From NCBI RefSeq assembly GCF_028858725.1, contig NC_084764.1, positions 21,255,501 to 21,319,500 on the forward strand: a stretch of 64,000 bases of DNA. The letters are read 5' to 3'. Source of the stretch: Colius striatus (Eukaryota; Chordata; Aves; Coliiformes; Coliidae). Each line of letters begins with the position of its first letter. Position 1 is the stretch's first letter. The notes under the pieces were generated by a model. That model saw only the letters and a program-made list of their open reading frames with translations. It was not told the origin of the DNA and did no database searches. A program made the translations under genes and the position numbers. Shown here piece after piece: positions 32,501-44,800 of this stretch.

Positions 32501-35500
32501 TTTGATGTTACAGGATGCAAGAATGATTCCTAATGGAAGCCGTAGCTATTGAGGCATGGGTACTAGTCAGGGAAGAGAGGAATAAAGGTAAAGGTGTGTA
32601 TTGGTTTTGTCTGGGATAGAATTAATTTTCTTCATAGTAGCTCATGTGATTCTATGTTGTGGATCTGTGATGAAAACTGTTGGTCACACAGGCATGTACT
32701 AGCTATTGCTGAGCAGTGCTTACACAGCACTAAGGCTTTCTCTGCTTCTCACCTTGCCCTGCCAGCGAGTGGGCTGTGGGGGCACAAGGAGCTGGGAGGG
32801 GACACAGCTGGGACAGCTGAGCCCAACTGACCAGAGGGATATCCCACACCATCTGAGTCCCATTAAGCGATCAAAGCTGGGGGAAAGAGGAGGAAGGGAG
32901 GGATTTCAGAGTTAAAGTATTTGTCTTCCCAAGTAACCATTGGGTGTGATGGAGCTCGGCTTTCCTGGAGGTGGCTGAACACCTGCCTGCCCATGGCAAG
33001 TGGGGAATGGGTTCCTTGGTTTGCTTTGCTTGCACACATAGCTTTTTCTTTATCTATTAAAATGACTTTATCTCAACACATGAGTTTTCACACTTTCACC
33101 TTTCTGCTTGTCTTTCCCGTCCCACTGTGGGGGAGTGAGCTGTGTGGGGCCTAGCTGCCAGCTGGGGTTAAACCACAACACAGTGGTGGGGCAGCTGTAC
33201 ATTACATAACAGGAAAGTAGGGATAAAAACCTTTCTTTGCAGTTAGTTTTTGAGGTGAAGCTAGATCATTGTATGAAAGGAATTATGTGATGTACTTCAG
33301 TAGCTGGAAATGGATGGTAATCCGGGACGTTTCCTCTAGCTCTGTGTTTCTAGATTGCCACGTCCTTTTCCTGTTGAGATGGATCTGTTCATAGTCCGTG
33401 AAAGGAACAGCATTTCTTTGCCGTGTAGCTTCACTTAATGTATTTTTCCTTTGTAGGTGTGGGATGCTTGTTCAGAAGCCATGATCGTTTTTGAGAAAGA
33501 TGACTTAGATGACATGGGTTACATAGTGGAGAATGATGTCATTATGTCTGCTCTCACAAAACAGTTAGATGCAGTAGCAGGTAGTGGACAACTTCTTTAA
33601 TATTTTATTCCCTGTAGAGAGCTTTCAGTTACTCATCTTCTGTTGTGTGCACTAAGTTATGAGAGGGAGGAAGAGAATTAATCTAACGGGCAACTGAGAT
33701 ACAGGCAGCTTCTTGGATTGAGAGGGGAGGGAGAAATCTGTCTTCTGAAGGCTACACAGCAAGGAAGCAGTTGCATATGTAGTTCTCTAGAACATAGTCT
33801 CTCCAGAAACAGACTTAATATAAAGATCTGTGGCTTTTTGTTTGGAGCAGGCCTTGCAGTGACAAAGGTTTGGCCAGATCTGTTCTTTCAGGGTGCCTTG
33901 AGAATTGTAGGGTTGGCTCTTAGGGTGCCATTAAGACATGGGTGGCCTTTGCTGCTGTAGTGGTTTCCTTTTTTCATGTCTGATTCATGCTGTGCCCATG
34001 GTGTTTTGTGTTCCCATCAGACCGGGTGGAGGTTTTCTACGAGAGCAGAGCAGTGGGGTATACCTGGCCCCTTCCCTCTCACAGATGCGACACAAGCCCT
34101 TGGGTCCAAGTTGAGTTAGCTGACGGATGCAGGCTTCAGACCAAACTGCTGGTAACTAAACTTGTTATTTCTGTTGATCTCTCATCTCACACTCAAGTCC
34201 TTTGCACTGGATGTGGGTCTGATTCTGTGTCTGTGAGCAAGGGGAGTGGCTGACTCCATCTGAGATGCCATGGGAGACGGTGCATGGCTTGTTCTGCACC
34301 TGAGGCAAGCTGCCTGTGCTTTCATGGGACAGAGGAGCAGAAGGGCCCACACCTCTTCTGGCTTTTGGAAAATCTTCTTTTGGAAATCTTTTTTTTCTGA
34401 ATAAACAACAGATGTTTACCTGCAGGCTGAGGTTTCTAGACTGGAATGCTGGCTTTTTTTAGGAGCTGATGAAGAGGTTGCTTTGTGTCTCTTTGTTTTG
34501 CAGATTGGTGCAGATGGTCATAACTCCATGGTCCGGAAGGAAGCTGAAATTCAGAGCATTGAGCATCGGTATGACCAGTCAGCTGTGGTGGCAACTCTTC
34601 ATTTGTCTGAGGTGCAACTTTGCTAATTGACTTGTCCATAAGCAGCAGAGCAGCTTAAGCATGTGATCCAGGTTACTTGTTTATAACTGTCCACTTGCTT
34701 CTTTCCACTGTAGGCCACAGACAATAACGTAGCGTGGCAGAGGTTCCTTCCCACGGGGCCAATTGCACTTCTGCCGGTGAGCTCTGTATTTTTTAGGGTT
34801 TTTTTCTTAAGTCTGCTCTTTTCTAGTAACTTTATTTCTGCCTCTGCCTTCCCATGTTGGTTCTGTCTCTTAAGAATTTGCCCATCTGCCCTTTGCTTTT
34901 CAGTTATCACATTTGTTTTTCCCTCCTGCCCTCTCACTTTATCTTCCCTATTTCCCACTTGTAGCAAGTTGGGCCGGGAGAAGAATGTGCAGAGGGACTG
35001 GTGTGGGGCAGCGCAGCGAGGACGTCCTTGCACTGATTGTTTATTTTTGCTTCTTTTTCTCTTGATACTTACCTTTGACGTTCTCTTAAACCAGCTGTCT
35101 GACACTGCCAGCTCTCTGGTGTGGTCTACATCTCATGAACATGCATCAGAACTTCTGGCAATGGATGAGGAAAGCTTTGTGGACAGCATCAACTCCGCCT
35201 TTGTGAGTAACAGCCTTGTGGCAGGTGTGAGGCCGGCTTTGTTGCAGTCAGGAGAAACACAACAGGGAGAGATAGATTCTAAAATTCCTTCCTCTAGTGA
35301 AGATGGTATTAAAAAGGCACTTACTTAGCAAAGAAAGGATGAGTCCTTGGGACTGAATGAGGTTAGTTCTGAAAGTCACAGAAGTTGTTGAACAGAATTT
35401 CCAAAAGCTGGGAAGGGTAGGCTCATCCCAGCTGGAAACTTGGATGTCCTAAAACCATGAATGTATTTTCTTGTACCGTAGAGTTTTGTCCAAGTGGTTA

Positions 35501-37976
35501 AAACTTGGTATTTGGAGCTCATTCAGGTTTGTTTTTTTTAACTGGTTTCTGTTGTATGTGTGCTCTGGGTGAACATCTGAAGCTGTGTTTGTTTGTTTCA
35601 GTGGAGCAATGTGAACCACTCTGACTTCATCGACGCGGCGGGGGCCACGTTCCGCTCGGCCCTGGCGCTGCTGCGGCCGGCGGGGAGCGGGGCCCGGCAG
35701 CTGCCGCCCAGCGTGGCACAGGTGGCCCCCGGCAGCCGCGCCGCCTTCCCGCTGGGGCTGGGCCACGCCACACACTACGTCCGGCCCCGCCTGGCCCTCA
35801 TCGGGTACGTGGCGCTGGAGGGGACGCGGCCGGCAGCAGCTCAGCAGAGGCTTAGAAAGAATTGAGGGTTGCAGTGGGACTTTACGCGGGCCCAGTTAGT
35901 GCCGTGTGCTTTTGTGCCAACACGCTCCTTGTGTTCTGTGTGAGTCACTCTCTGTCCATCGCACGTGCCGTCTATGGAAATTGCAAGGTAATTATTTCCC
36001 TTTTCTGGTTTGCGGAGTCCAGTAATCTCATGCTGGACCTGTGCTTCCCCAAGCACTGGAGCAGCCATTCTGAGTACCACTTTGAGTTTCAAGCTCACCT
36101 TTCTTGAACACAGATGTTCCGCACTCAGTCTGAGAGAGGACTTTGGCTAGTCATCTCTGTAATATTTGCTTTTGAAGTGCTCAACATTATCTCCCCTCTG
36201 CCTTGCTGCTTACAACTGGAGATACAGTCAGGTAGTTCAGCATAGCATTCAAGGAGGTGCTGGTAAAGCCCCTGTGCTGCTGTAAGGTGGTGTTCATTGC
36301 AAAGAGCTGAGGAGTGCCGTACCGATCCCTTCTGGGATTTGCCAGCCTTTATGATTTCCTTCAATAAAGGATATTAATTTCTGTCTTCTTTTCTTCAGGG
36401 ATGCAGCACATAGAGTCCACCCACTTGCAGGACAAGGTGTAAACCTGGGCTTTGGTGACATTGCATGTTTAGCTCATCACCTCAGTGCAGCAGCCTTCAA
36501 TGGGAGCGATCTAGGTAAGGATCCGAGACCATGGAGTGGCAGTAAGATCATCAGTCTCACAGGCCATCAGGACAAGCATTACCCCTCCTGCAGGTCAGGC
36601 CTGCTAGTGCTTGAAAGGCACAGCCATCTTTGAAGCAAAACTGTTCTGATACTCATTGGCTGTGGAGCAGTTAAAGATTCTTGGATGCAGTTTCCATCCC
36701 ATAAATCTCAAAGCTGCTTTAAAAACAAATTTCTGCAGGATATACTGTTCTCTTTCTCTGGTTTCAGTTGTCAGTGGAAACTGCTATAAAGATGCAGGAC
36801 TGTTATATTTTAACAGGAGCATTCAATTGTCTCTTCCAGGCTCCTTAAAACATCTCTTAAAGTTTGAGACAGAACGTCAGAGGCACAATGTCTCCTTGAT
36901 GGCTGCTATTGATATGCTAAAGAGGCTTTACTCCACGAGGCTGACGCCCTTGGTGTTGCTGAGGACTTGGGGATTGCAAGCAACAAATGCTCTGCCTCCT
37001 CTGAAAGTAAGAACCTCCTCACTTCAGTGAGGGCTGTAGGAAGAGTCCAGAACATAAACATAACAAGCTGTAAGGATTTTTTTTTTCTTTTAAATGGAAC
37101 ATTTTTGTTTGGAAAATGCTGCTTGTTCAAACTGAGGTTTTGTATCTTGAATGAGTTCCTAAATAACCAACAGCCCAGTAGTTACTCATTTCTCCTGCAC
37201 TACAAGGGAAGATAAAGAATCTGTCTGTCTATACTCTGTACCACTAGTTAAAGCTTAGAAGTCATTAGCAGTCTTTGGCTTTATTTTTCCATGGAATGGA
37301 AATGTGGAACCTTCAACTACATTCCAGAAATGCACCCTGAAAAAACAGCCCTAAGAAGACCCATCTTCACTAAGAGTAAGACATCAGGTGAATCTGCCTA
37401 AACTCTACACTGTCTTGACCTAGGTTCCTTAAGCCACCTGCTCTCAAAGCTCCCCAGCACCCTCAAATTAGATTCTTCATTCCTGGGTTAGAGTGTTTGT
37501 TATTACACAAGTCAGGTCTCCTTCTTTCTATTAAACACATATGGCCTGTTGCCTTTGTGGTAGGGTCACAGTTCAGACACTCCCTGAGCTGAGGAGCAGC
37601 AAACTCCTAAGGCAGACAAGGTGTCTGTCTTGGTTGCAATACAAAGAGAACTGTGCTGCTGCTTCTGTGCTCAATTTGGGTTTTTTTTCATGTTGAGAGA
37701 AAACCAAGTAGAGACCCCGTTGCTGAGCACAGAACCTACTGGCTACACCTCTGGTTTGTGCTGCTTGGGAAGGAAAAGAGTGCTGCAACTTCTTTGTGTC
37801 ACACACAGGGATAGGTGCTCTGCACTTGGTGAGAGAGGCTGCCAAAGAACTGTTGTCCATACATATGAAAGGGCAGGAGACTGGAGCCATTTTCTAGACT
37901 ATATGCTTGCTACCAGTTTACAAATTACCTTTTTCTTCTCTTTTAGGAGCAAATCATGGCTTTGGCCAGCAAGTGA
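29413..37976 (+). CDS. COQ6: COQ6, ubiquinone biosynthesis flavin monooxygenase (12 exons)
   Basis: Join of 29413-29581, 31423-31557, 32267-32325, 33457-33580, 34021-34151, 34504-34611, 34714-34776, 35095-35202, 35602-35804, 36399-36514, 36840-37006 and 37947-37976: 470 residues (human 468), all phases consistent. The arginine-rich, acid-free first 35 residues look like a mitochondrial presequence. FAD-binding signatures are [16 protein letters not shown] (GGGMVG, residues 44-49), IGADGHNS (207-214) and [20 protein letters not shown] (GDAAH, 367-371). COQ6 hydroxylates the C5 position of the polyprenyl-benzoate ring in the CoQ complex on the matrix side of the inner membrane. The start has G at -3 and +4. 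It is driven from the CpG island shared with FAM161B. Exon 9 is unusually GC-rich. All key motifs are intact. Confidence 0.98.
29582..31422 (+). other. COQ6 intron 1
   Basis: After the GC-rich first ~200 bases the intron is AT-rich. No exon or repeat recognised. Confidence 0.7.
31423..31557 (+). CDS. COQ6: COQ6 exon 2
   Basis: Encodes [10 protein letters not shown], with the acid expected to bind the FAD ribose (E71), and [18 protein letters not shown], nearly identical to human. Confidence 0.97.
32267..32325 (+). CDS. COQ6: COQ6 exon 3
   Basis: Encodes [19 protein letters not shown], parallel to human FGAWDHICNMRYRAFRRMQ. Acceptor 'ttttttag', ends in phase 0. Confidence 0.96.
32597..33180 (+). 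mobile_element. Solo LTR, diverged relative of the 11.5 kb LTR
   Basis: The sense-strand LTR begins near TGTATTGGTTTTGTCTGGGA and ends GGGGTTAAACCACAACA, about 584 bp. Shared blocks with the minus-strand LTR at 11484-12042 include GAGCAGTGCTNACACAGCA and CCCTGCCAGNGAGTGGGCTG. A poly(A)-type stretch TATTAAAATGACTTTATCTC lies near the 3' end. The flanking five bases (aggtg / cagtg) do not match cleanly, so edges are approximate or the duplication has decayed. It probably predates the other two. No internal region is present. In COQ6 intron 3. Confidence 0.8.
33457..33580 (+). CDS. COQ6: COQ6 exon 4
   Basis: Encodes [20 protein letters not shown], then [20 protein letters not shown]. Near-identical to human. 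Confidence 0.97.
34021..34151 (+). CDS. COQ6: COQ6 exon 5
   Basis: Encodes [30 protein letters not shown] and QTKLL. This is a variable part of the substrate domain with conserved frame and ends. Confidence 0.96.
34504..34611 (+). CDS. COQ6: COQ6 exon 6
   Basis: Encodes the second FAD/NAD(P)H motif IGADGHNS, then [14 protein letters not shown]. 36 codons, phase 0. Confidence 0.97.
34714..34776 (+). CDS. COQ6: COQ6 exon 7
   Basis: Encodes [21 protein letters not shown], the conserved AWQRF...GPIALLP signature of UbiH/COQ6 hydroxylases. 21 codons. Confidence 0.97.
35095..35202 (+). CDS. COQ6: COQ6 exon 8
   Basis: Encodes [20 protein letters not shown] and [14 protein letters not shown], close to human. 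Follows a long pyrimidine-rich intron. Confidence 0.97.
35602..35804 (+). CDS. COQ6: COQ6 exon 9, GC-rich
   Basis: Encodes [51 protein letters not shown]. The exon is strikingly GC-rich in an AT-rich neighbourhood, and several substitutions relative to human go to Ala, Arg, Gly or Pro. Core residues are kept. Ends in phase 2. Confidence 0.96.
36399..36514 (+). CDS. COQ6: COQ6 exon 10
   Basis: Encodes [20 protein letters not shown], the third FAD-contact motif, and [15 protein letters not shown]. Confidence 0.98.
36840..37006 (+). CDS. COQ6: COQ6 exon 11
   Basis: Encodes [25 protein letters not shown] and [19 protein letters not shown], corresponding to human text. Ends in phase 0. Confidence 0.97.
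37947..37976 (+). CDS. COQ6: COQ6 exon 12 and stop
   Basis: Encodes EQIMALASK then TGA, against human EQIMAFASK. Intron 11 (37007-37946) holds nothing else recognised. Confidence 0.95.
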   Translation, partial: EQIMALASK

Positions 37977-38075
37977 TCTGTTGTTGGTTTGGAACAGCAG
38001 CTTCCCTGTGAACGTGTTGCTCTTACAAGGACTGTGACTGACTTGACTCTTTGAATTGTGTCATTTTAATTTAAC

Positions 38076-38081
38076 AATAAA
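38076..38081 (+). terminator. COQ6: COQ6 poly(A) signal AATAAA
   Basis: AATAAA about 100 bases after the stop, followed by a T/G-containing stretch. Gives a short 3'UTR. Confidence 0.75.
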
Positions 38082-38089
38082 ACTGAGGG

Positions 38090-41000
38090 ACGGAGCTGTG
38101 TATTACATCATCCCCTGCTTAATGCAAAAGTTCTCTCTCATCTGTTGTCTTCAAAAGGATTTGAGTTCTTTTCCTGTAGTACCACGATGTCTCCAGCCAC
38201 AGAACTATCTGTAGAAAGTGCTTTTAATGTGGGCCTTTTGAATTAGAAATTGAGGTGGAAACAGCTTGTCTGTCTTTTGGCAAACAGAGTGCTGAATTTT
38301 GCCAGCTCCAGCTTCTGCTGCTTCATCACTTTTGGTTTTCTCTGATGGGATTTCTACAACTGTACTGTCACTCCTGGGTTCTTAGCAGAGTAGTTTGCAG
38401 CAGAGGGAGACAATTCCTGGTGGAAGATATGTTTTAAAGCTCAGATCTGTCTTTTTCACCCTTTCCCCTGCCCTTCTCTTGGTGCTTTCTTTACTAATGG
38501 TGTTTCCTGTGGAACTGGCTTAAGTGCTCCACGAAAAAGAAACACAAGACAGCAGTAACATCTAGGAAAGAAAACCACACCACAGCTTCTTGCATACTGT
38601 TAAAAAAGCTTTAATTACTAAAATAGATTTTCAAGATATTCTGTCTTAGGTTGCAAACACCAGCCTTTTGCATTAGACACTTGCAACATTAAGTGAGCAC
38701 TGGCCAGGGCAGTATTTATATACAGGGTTCACCAGAATCAGGAATTAACATCAGAAAAAATGAAACATAAGTTTTGAACTGGAAGGCATTGCTTGTGCTT
38801 CTTCAGTCACTCATATTAGGCAGTTCCTTTTAGTGACACGCTAAAAGACATTACAAAGGATGAGATAAAGATCAGGGCTGCAAGTAGAACTCTTCTAAAA
38901 AGCTGCTTAGTCTTTAGTTAATAAATAATCTCATTGCACTAGGGTAAGTGCGAGGACTTGACTGGCTTCTCTTGATCCCCCACTCACCTTGAGTAAACAG
39001 CAGAGGGGCTCAATTCTGCAATTTCTTGCAAAAGAAACCTTTGAGGAGAGTTTTTAGTTCTTTCATGATGTGCAGGATCAGGCCCCAGATACAGAGCAGC
39101 AGTTTTGCTTGAGTCAATGAATTGTGTCACTGACAAAGGAAGGCCCTGAGCATTCAGATTTAATGCCACTTTGGTACTAGAAAGCAGCTGTTACACTTGA
39201 AAGCACCAGTTCTTGTGGTACCAGAGCCTGAGGCAAAGAATACAGAAAAGAAACTTCCTCTGCATGGTACCTGTCTTGTGCTGGACCATTCTCCCTTGAG
39301 GTAAAACTCAAACCCTTCAGTAGTCCTCAGGGCTCGCACTGATTCAGTTGACAGAGACGCCGCTGTTGCTTGTTCCTTAACAGGGAATGTCCCACCTTCC
39401 CTTCCTTTTCAAATACAGCCTCCCTGCTCACGGCTCTGAGCCCCGAGACCTACTAAGGGTTTGTCATAGCAGGCTCAGACTGAAATAAGAGTTTTGGATT
39501 ATTAAATTAGTTATTTGTCAGGAGCAATGCAGCCTGGCCAGTAATCACTGCATCCTGCCTTGCCTGCTCTGAGAATACCTAGGTGAAGACAAGTGCTCAC
39601 TGAAAACAAAACGTGTGTGTTTGCAGTCTCCTTGCTGTGCAAAGCATGCCAAGCTTTGCCAAACATGAGGAGGGGAATAAGAATAACCACTTCTTGGTTG
39701 AGAAGAGGCCAAAACTGCTTTCTTCACACTGAAACAGAAGCTTATCCTGAGTACAGTACATAAGTTTGGCGCCACATTGGGGAATTTCCCAACATGGATC
39801 TCAAACCAGACTGGGCAGGAGATGCTACAGGTAGGATGAGTACTTCATATGTCAAAACAACAGCCTGAATTTACAGCAAGGTGCCAGTGGTGGGGGAAAG
39901 TACAGGTAAGCTCCCTTCCGAACACCTGGACGCCTGCTGCTGACTGAGCTTGTTCAATCCAAAGCACACCCCGCACCGTGGCGCTGTAAAACCCGAGGTA
40001 TGAGCTGAGATATGTAGCTTCAGCACCCACAGCCCAACTTACACTGCAAACTAGAGGAAATGAACTGATCTTCACAGTGAAGCAAATTTCTAAGTCTTGA
40101 GCCTGTCTGACAAGGTTAGTGAGGGCATGAATGTGCTACTTTGTCTTCTTGCTGGGAACTGCCAATTGTTTTCAAGTCCAGTTTGCAGAGAAGGCAGCAT
40201 GACAACAGCCTTCCGGTTTATGGAAGTGAGAAAGGTGTGTCACAGCACATCATTGACTGCAACTGCCTGACAGTATGGTGTTCAGCCTCTTCACTGGCTG
40301 CAATGTTCCTAAAGCCTTGCTGTATATATATAAAATCCTTCCAGAGCAATGCAAGGCTGCAAATATCATGTTATGGCTCCAACTCCAGTATATTAAAGAG
40401 AGATGAAGTTTAAAACAAAAGGGACAAGGGATAAGAAAATAAAGCTACTTCTGGTCTTGTTTTCCTCGTTTCTGATGCTAATTCCACTCTCTCCCTATTT
40501 TGTCTATAAAACTACTGAAAAACCAACTTCTTTCACCACAGCTCTGCATTTGGAGAAGGTTCCCAACGTGAGCTCAGGAAAAGATGAGACCAAACTTTCA
40601 GATGGGAAACCACACCTTAGAGCTCACTGACAAAATGGGCTGTGGTGGTCTGACAGCTCGCTGGCCCAGCAGTGCTTATTTCCCTTGTGCTAGCACTCGA
40701 CTTGACAAATGGTGAGCTGATTTAACTCAGGTTTGGTGTCATGAATTGCTTCATCGAAGAACCTGAGGAACACAGCAGCAGAGGAAAGGTGGCTGTGGGA
40801 GGGCCTTGCTGAGAGCAGAGGAGCAGAGTGGCTCTGGGCAGTCAGAGTGAGCTATCGTATCAGCCATTTCAGCTGACTGCACCCATCATGTCCTTGTGGG
40901 TGGGATGTGTCAGGCATTTCTTTTGGCAGTGCAGTTTTAACAGTTGGCACTGCTGCTTAGTTGTGCAGTACAACTGTGTTATAAGCACAAGCTAAAGGAG

Positions 41001-41725
41001 TCAGGTTGTCAGGTCTGGCTGCCAACAGTATAGCTGCACAGGCTCATGAAGGGCACCAAAAAGGAACACAGTCAAGCACACATTCTGCTTAGGAAACAAC
41101 TGCTGTCTGAATAAAAGCTTGCTAAGTTACAACCTGTGTTTTACAGCCTTTCCCAAAACCATGCCAAAGTGTGCTTATAGCAGCTGCTTCTCAAAAACTT
41201 GCATCTTTGTGCAGTGCATAAGTTAAGCTAAGAGCTGAGTACTTAGAACCCTGGCAGCATCCAAAGTTGCTCACTTTTCTCTGAATGACTGTTGATGCCA
41301 TCTGTAATTTCTGTATTTAACATCTCACTAGCAAACTTAAGTTATGTAGGTTTCAAAAGGAGGAGAGGAAGTCACGTGTCTGTCGTCTGCCACCACACGC
41401 CAGGAACTCAGTGCTTCTAGCAATGGGATGCCACACAAACGTGCTGGTGAAAGCTGGCTTTGGGCCCTGTGCAGCTACTCTGCTGGCGTTCAGGCCTGTG
41501 GACTTTCTGAAGGCAGCTTCTGGATCATTCATGGCAATCACAATTATAAATCATCTGCAGCAACTCTCATTATGCATGATGCCAATGCTGAGTGAAGGTC
41601 TGTTTTATAGCTTTGGTCCATGCTCTGCTTTGTGACCAGCTCCAGATGAATCTCCATGTACCTGGAGATTTCAATTTGCTTTCTCAGCCTTTTAGAGATG
41701 CTGAAGTCCAGAGGAATATCACAGT
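38090..41725. other. COQ6/ENTPD5 convergent 3' region, probable long ENTPD5 3'UTR
   Basis: No exon or known repeat recognised over 3.6 kb. On the minus strand no AATAAA is seen soon after the ENTPD5 stop. The hexamer ATTAAA at 38615-38610 (minus) is a candidate end, implying a 3'UTR of about 3.1 kb. This is inferred, not shown. Confidence 0.5.
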
Positions 41726-41812
41726 TCAATAGGTTAACCCCAAAGACTGCAGGAGGTGAAAGGTCGCACCCAAAGTCCAGCTTGTCTCTATGTTGTTCAC
41801 TTTCTTCGTTAA
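41726..41812 (-). CDS. ENTPD5: ENTPD5 last coding exon
   Basis: Encodes [25 protein letters not shown] and ends in LTY before TGA at 41728-41726. Human ends SLGISH. 28 codons plus stop. Confidence 0.96.
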   Translation of the reverse strand, partial: LTKKVNNIETSWTLGATFHLLQSLGLTY

Positions 41813-44800
41813 CTATGAAGGAAGAAAAAGCAGTTGCTTCCAACAGTTTGCCAGAGTTGTATGTTGCACAGATGACAGCAACAATGTGTTAACAACCCCG
41901 GGAAGGCTCAATAGATAATTAGCCACAAAAATTAACTAATGCACATTGATGGATACAGAAGCTAGCTTTGGGATTTAACTTCTTCTCACCTGTAAGAGTG
42001 TGTTGTCCCTAAATCCAAACCCTTCCTTTAGTAAAGCAGTGATGTAAGCAAGATCCATGCAGAGGAAAGGACTGGCTGAGTTGTACCTCTCCATGTTATC
42101 ACAGACTGGAGAAGGAAGGCAAAAACAAAAACGGAGATCTCAGCAAAACCAGAGCTTTGGCCACATTGTACATTTGAACTGCCCTCAAGCCAAAGTCTAC
42201 CGAAACAAGCCCCCCACTTCTATTAACAGGTACAGATGACACACGGTACATGCCACATAGCTGCTCTGTAACACTGGACAGTACTTCCAGTTTCTCTTAC
42301 CTCCACTGAAAGTATATCTTTTATTACCACAACATAATCCACATGGCTCTTTTAAAATCTGAATGTATGCTCAATTGATAACTGGCAGGGAGGTCATACA
42401 TTGCTCAGTCTGTCAGGAACATACCATCATTTGTTTTCCTTGTCTCCAAGGATGGCACCTTCTAGGATGGTGTCTTCCTTCATTTTTTTTTTCCATCCAA
42501 ACATGCCCAAGGAGACAGAACCCAACTACTTAACTCCCTCGCTGCAGCTAAGTCCAGATTCCACAGCAAGGGTGACAGCGGGGAGTTGGACTAGATCTTT
42601 CAAGGTCCCTTCCAACCCTTAAGATTCTGTGATTCTGACTGGAAAATGGATTTACTCTCAGTCTCATCTTCTAGACCTACTGTTACTGCCCTGTTTTACA
42701 AGCATCAAGAGCAGAGATCACTTATTTTTAGAAAATGGTAAGCAGTAGCTTCTTGCTATTGAAATTAAAAAGAGAAGCATTCATTTAGGATCACAGAATT
42801 GATCTCCTAATGCTCTAAAGCTAAATAAATAGTTTGATGGTGTTAGATAACATCCTAGCTGCATCTTTGGAACTAAGCTCTCTCCATATCCAAGGGAAAG
42901 AAACCCAAACAACCACCAACCCTCACTCAAACTTTAGAGTCTAATTGTCCTATTCAGAACCATCTAAGTTTCTAAGGAGACTGTTTAACTGAAAGACCAT
43001 TTAGGTTCTATTTTAGAAAAAAAGTCAGTCCTGAACTACGTAATTCAGCATCTTCTGGTGAAAAATACAGTTTACTTATTATCCTTAGGATGATCACAGC
43101 TCAGAGGTTTTGTCTTGCTCTTAGCCATCAGTAGCATGGCAAGGTGAGAGCTCTTTTTGCACCGAAGGAGGTACAAAACTAGAAGCAGCATTCAGGAAAA
43201 AAGGGGAGGGAAAGGAATGCAGCAGAGGCTGTCAGACTGAAACAACCTCTATTCTCTCCCTTCATTTTATTAGAGATTAAAAAGGATTTAAGGTGACAGA
43301 GAAGTCAGTGCTCTCCTAAACTTAGAGAATTGCAGGTTGACAGAAAGACCATACAGCAAATTCACTTTCTTTCATACTGCCATTTATGAATTAGCTCACT
43401 CCTGAGCACAACTGTGCAGCCATTGGCACTTTGTTTCCCCTCACTGCTCTATCATACTTTGTTCTGCAGCAGTTACACGTGTTGGCTAATAAAAGGTAAC
43501 ATGACACAGAAGGTATAAGTGGAATAAGGGTTAAGCAATTTTTTTTTTTACATCAAACTCACATTATGTACTGCCTACACATTCATATTTTTGTTATTGC
43601 TCATCCACACTAGTCTCCCAAGTCTCACGACAATTACCTTCTTTGGCTTTTCTTTCAAAATCTCTCACTTCCAAAATGCCTCCCTGTTCATAATCTGAAA
43701 AGGAAGAGGTGAGAAAACATTATCATAGACCTGAAAGCACTGGAGTTCTGTATGTAAGGTGGCCTTAGAGTGAGTGCAACTCAGTGATGCTGGGCTAGGA
43801 CTGAGATCTACTGGTAACAGAAGGCAAAGCTGCAAGTATAAACAGAGCTCAGAGCACAAGTCTCATCTGCTGAACTGCACTGACAGATACACAGTCATTC
43901 CCTGAAGGCATTTTGTGTATTTCCTCTTACTCAACACCATTCCTTCTCCCTGCTCCCCACAGCTCCAGCCCCCAGGGTTACTCTACCTTCTGCTTGATAT
44001 GTTCACACATAGTAGATTACTCCCAGCCAATTTACCAATTAGGTTGGTGTCAGCTGCTCGGTCATAGTAATAGGAGAAAGCATAGAAAGAACTTCCACGA
44101 ATTTCATCTGGTTGGTGCAGTTTTCCTTTGACAACCTTGAGTACTTCCAGGTAGCAAGGCTTGAATCCCGTTTCTCCTGTCAGAAAAAACACAGGTGAGG
44201 TGAGTCAAGCAGGCATATCCACAAGATGGAAGAATCAGTAGCAATAGGATGAAAAAGGGAAGAAGCATCAGAAGAGGTGATAAGAGCTATGGTCTTAGAT
44301 ATACCATCTGCAATAGAGCATGGCACCTGCATGCAGTCAAGGACTCCAAATCATCAAGTAAAAAGGGTTAGGAAGGGATCATAGCAATATCTGAAAGGTA
44401 TGCCATGCAGAGTCCTGTAGGTGCATGAAGAACTTTCTCCATCTCAGGAAAACCTCCCATTGTTATGTTCCGTGGTCACCAGAATCTCATTTACATTTGC
44501 TACTATCAGCTAGATAAAACCTTTCTTTCCTTCTCCAGCACACTAAGCTTATTAACCCACTCCACACACCAACTCTACAACTCTGCTCTCGCATTCCTCC
44601 CTGTTAGCAAAGCAAAGCAACCAGAGGGCTGTGTTCCACTCACAGGGGGCAGCGGCTCCACCTCCTGCATGCAGCATTAGGGATAGTATCTTAAGAAACA
44701 GTTCAACAAATGAGATACACTTTGGCCTACCAGTTATTGTAACCTAACTTAGCCACAGCTTTTGCACTTATATGGCTCAAAGCCATATAAAAAGCTCTCT

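Noticed and set aside
32592-33185. Possible 5-bp target duplication of the COQ6-intron LTR (aggtg / cagtg)
   Set aside because: Only three of five bases agree, so I do not claim it.
34623-35328. 160- and 183-codon opposing open frames in COQ6 intron 7
   Set aside because: They come from a pyrimidine-rich intron tract running into exon 8. Only the exon 8 part is coding.
36695-36706. CATCCCATAAAT, close to the known ZNF410 target CATCCCATAATA
   Set aside because: A single imperfect match in a COQ6 intron. ZNF410 control is known from dense clusters of exact sites, so autoregulation or cross-regulation is not supported.
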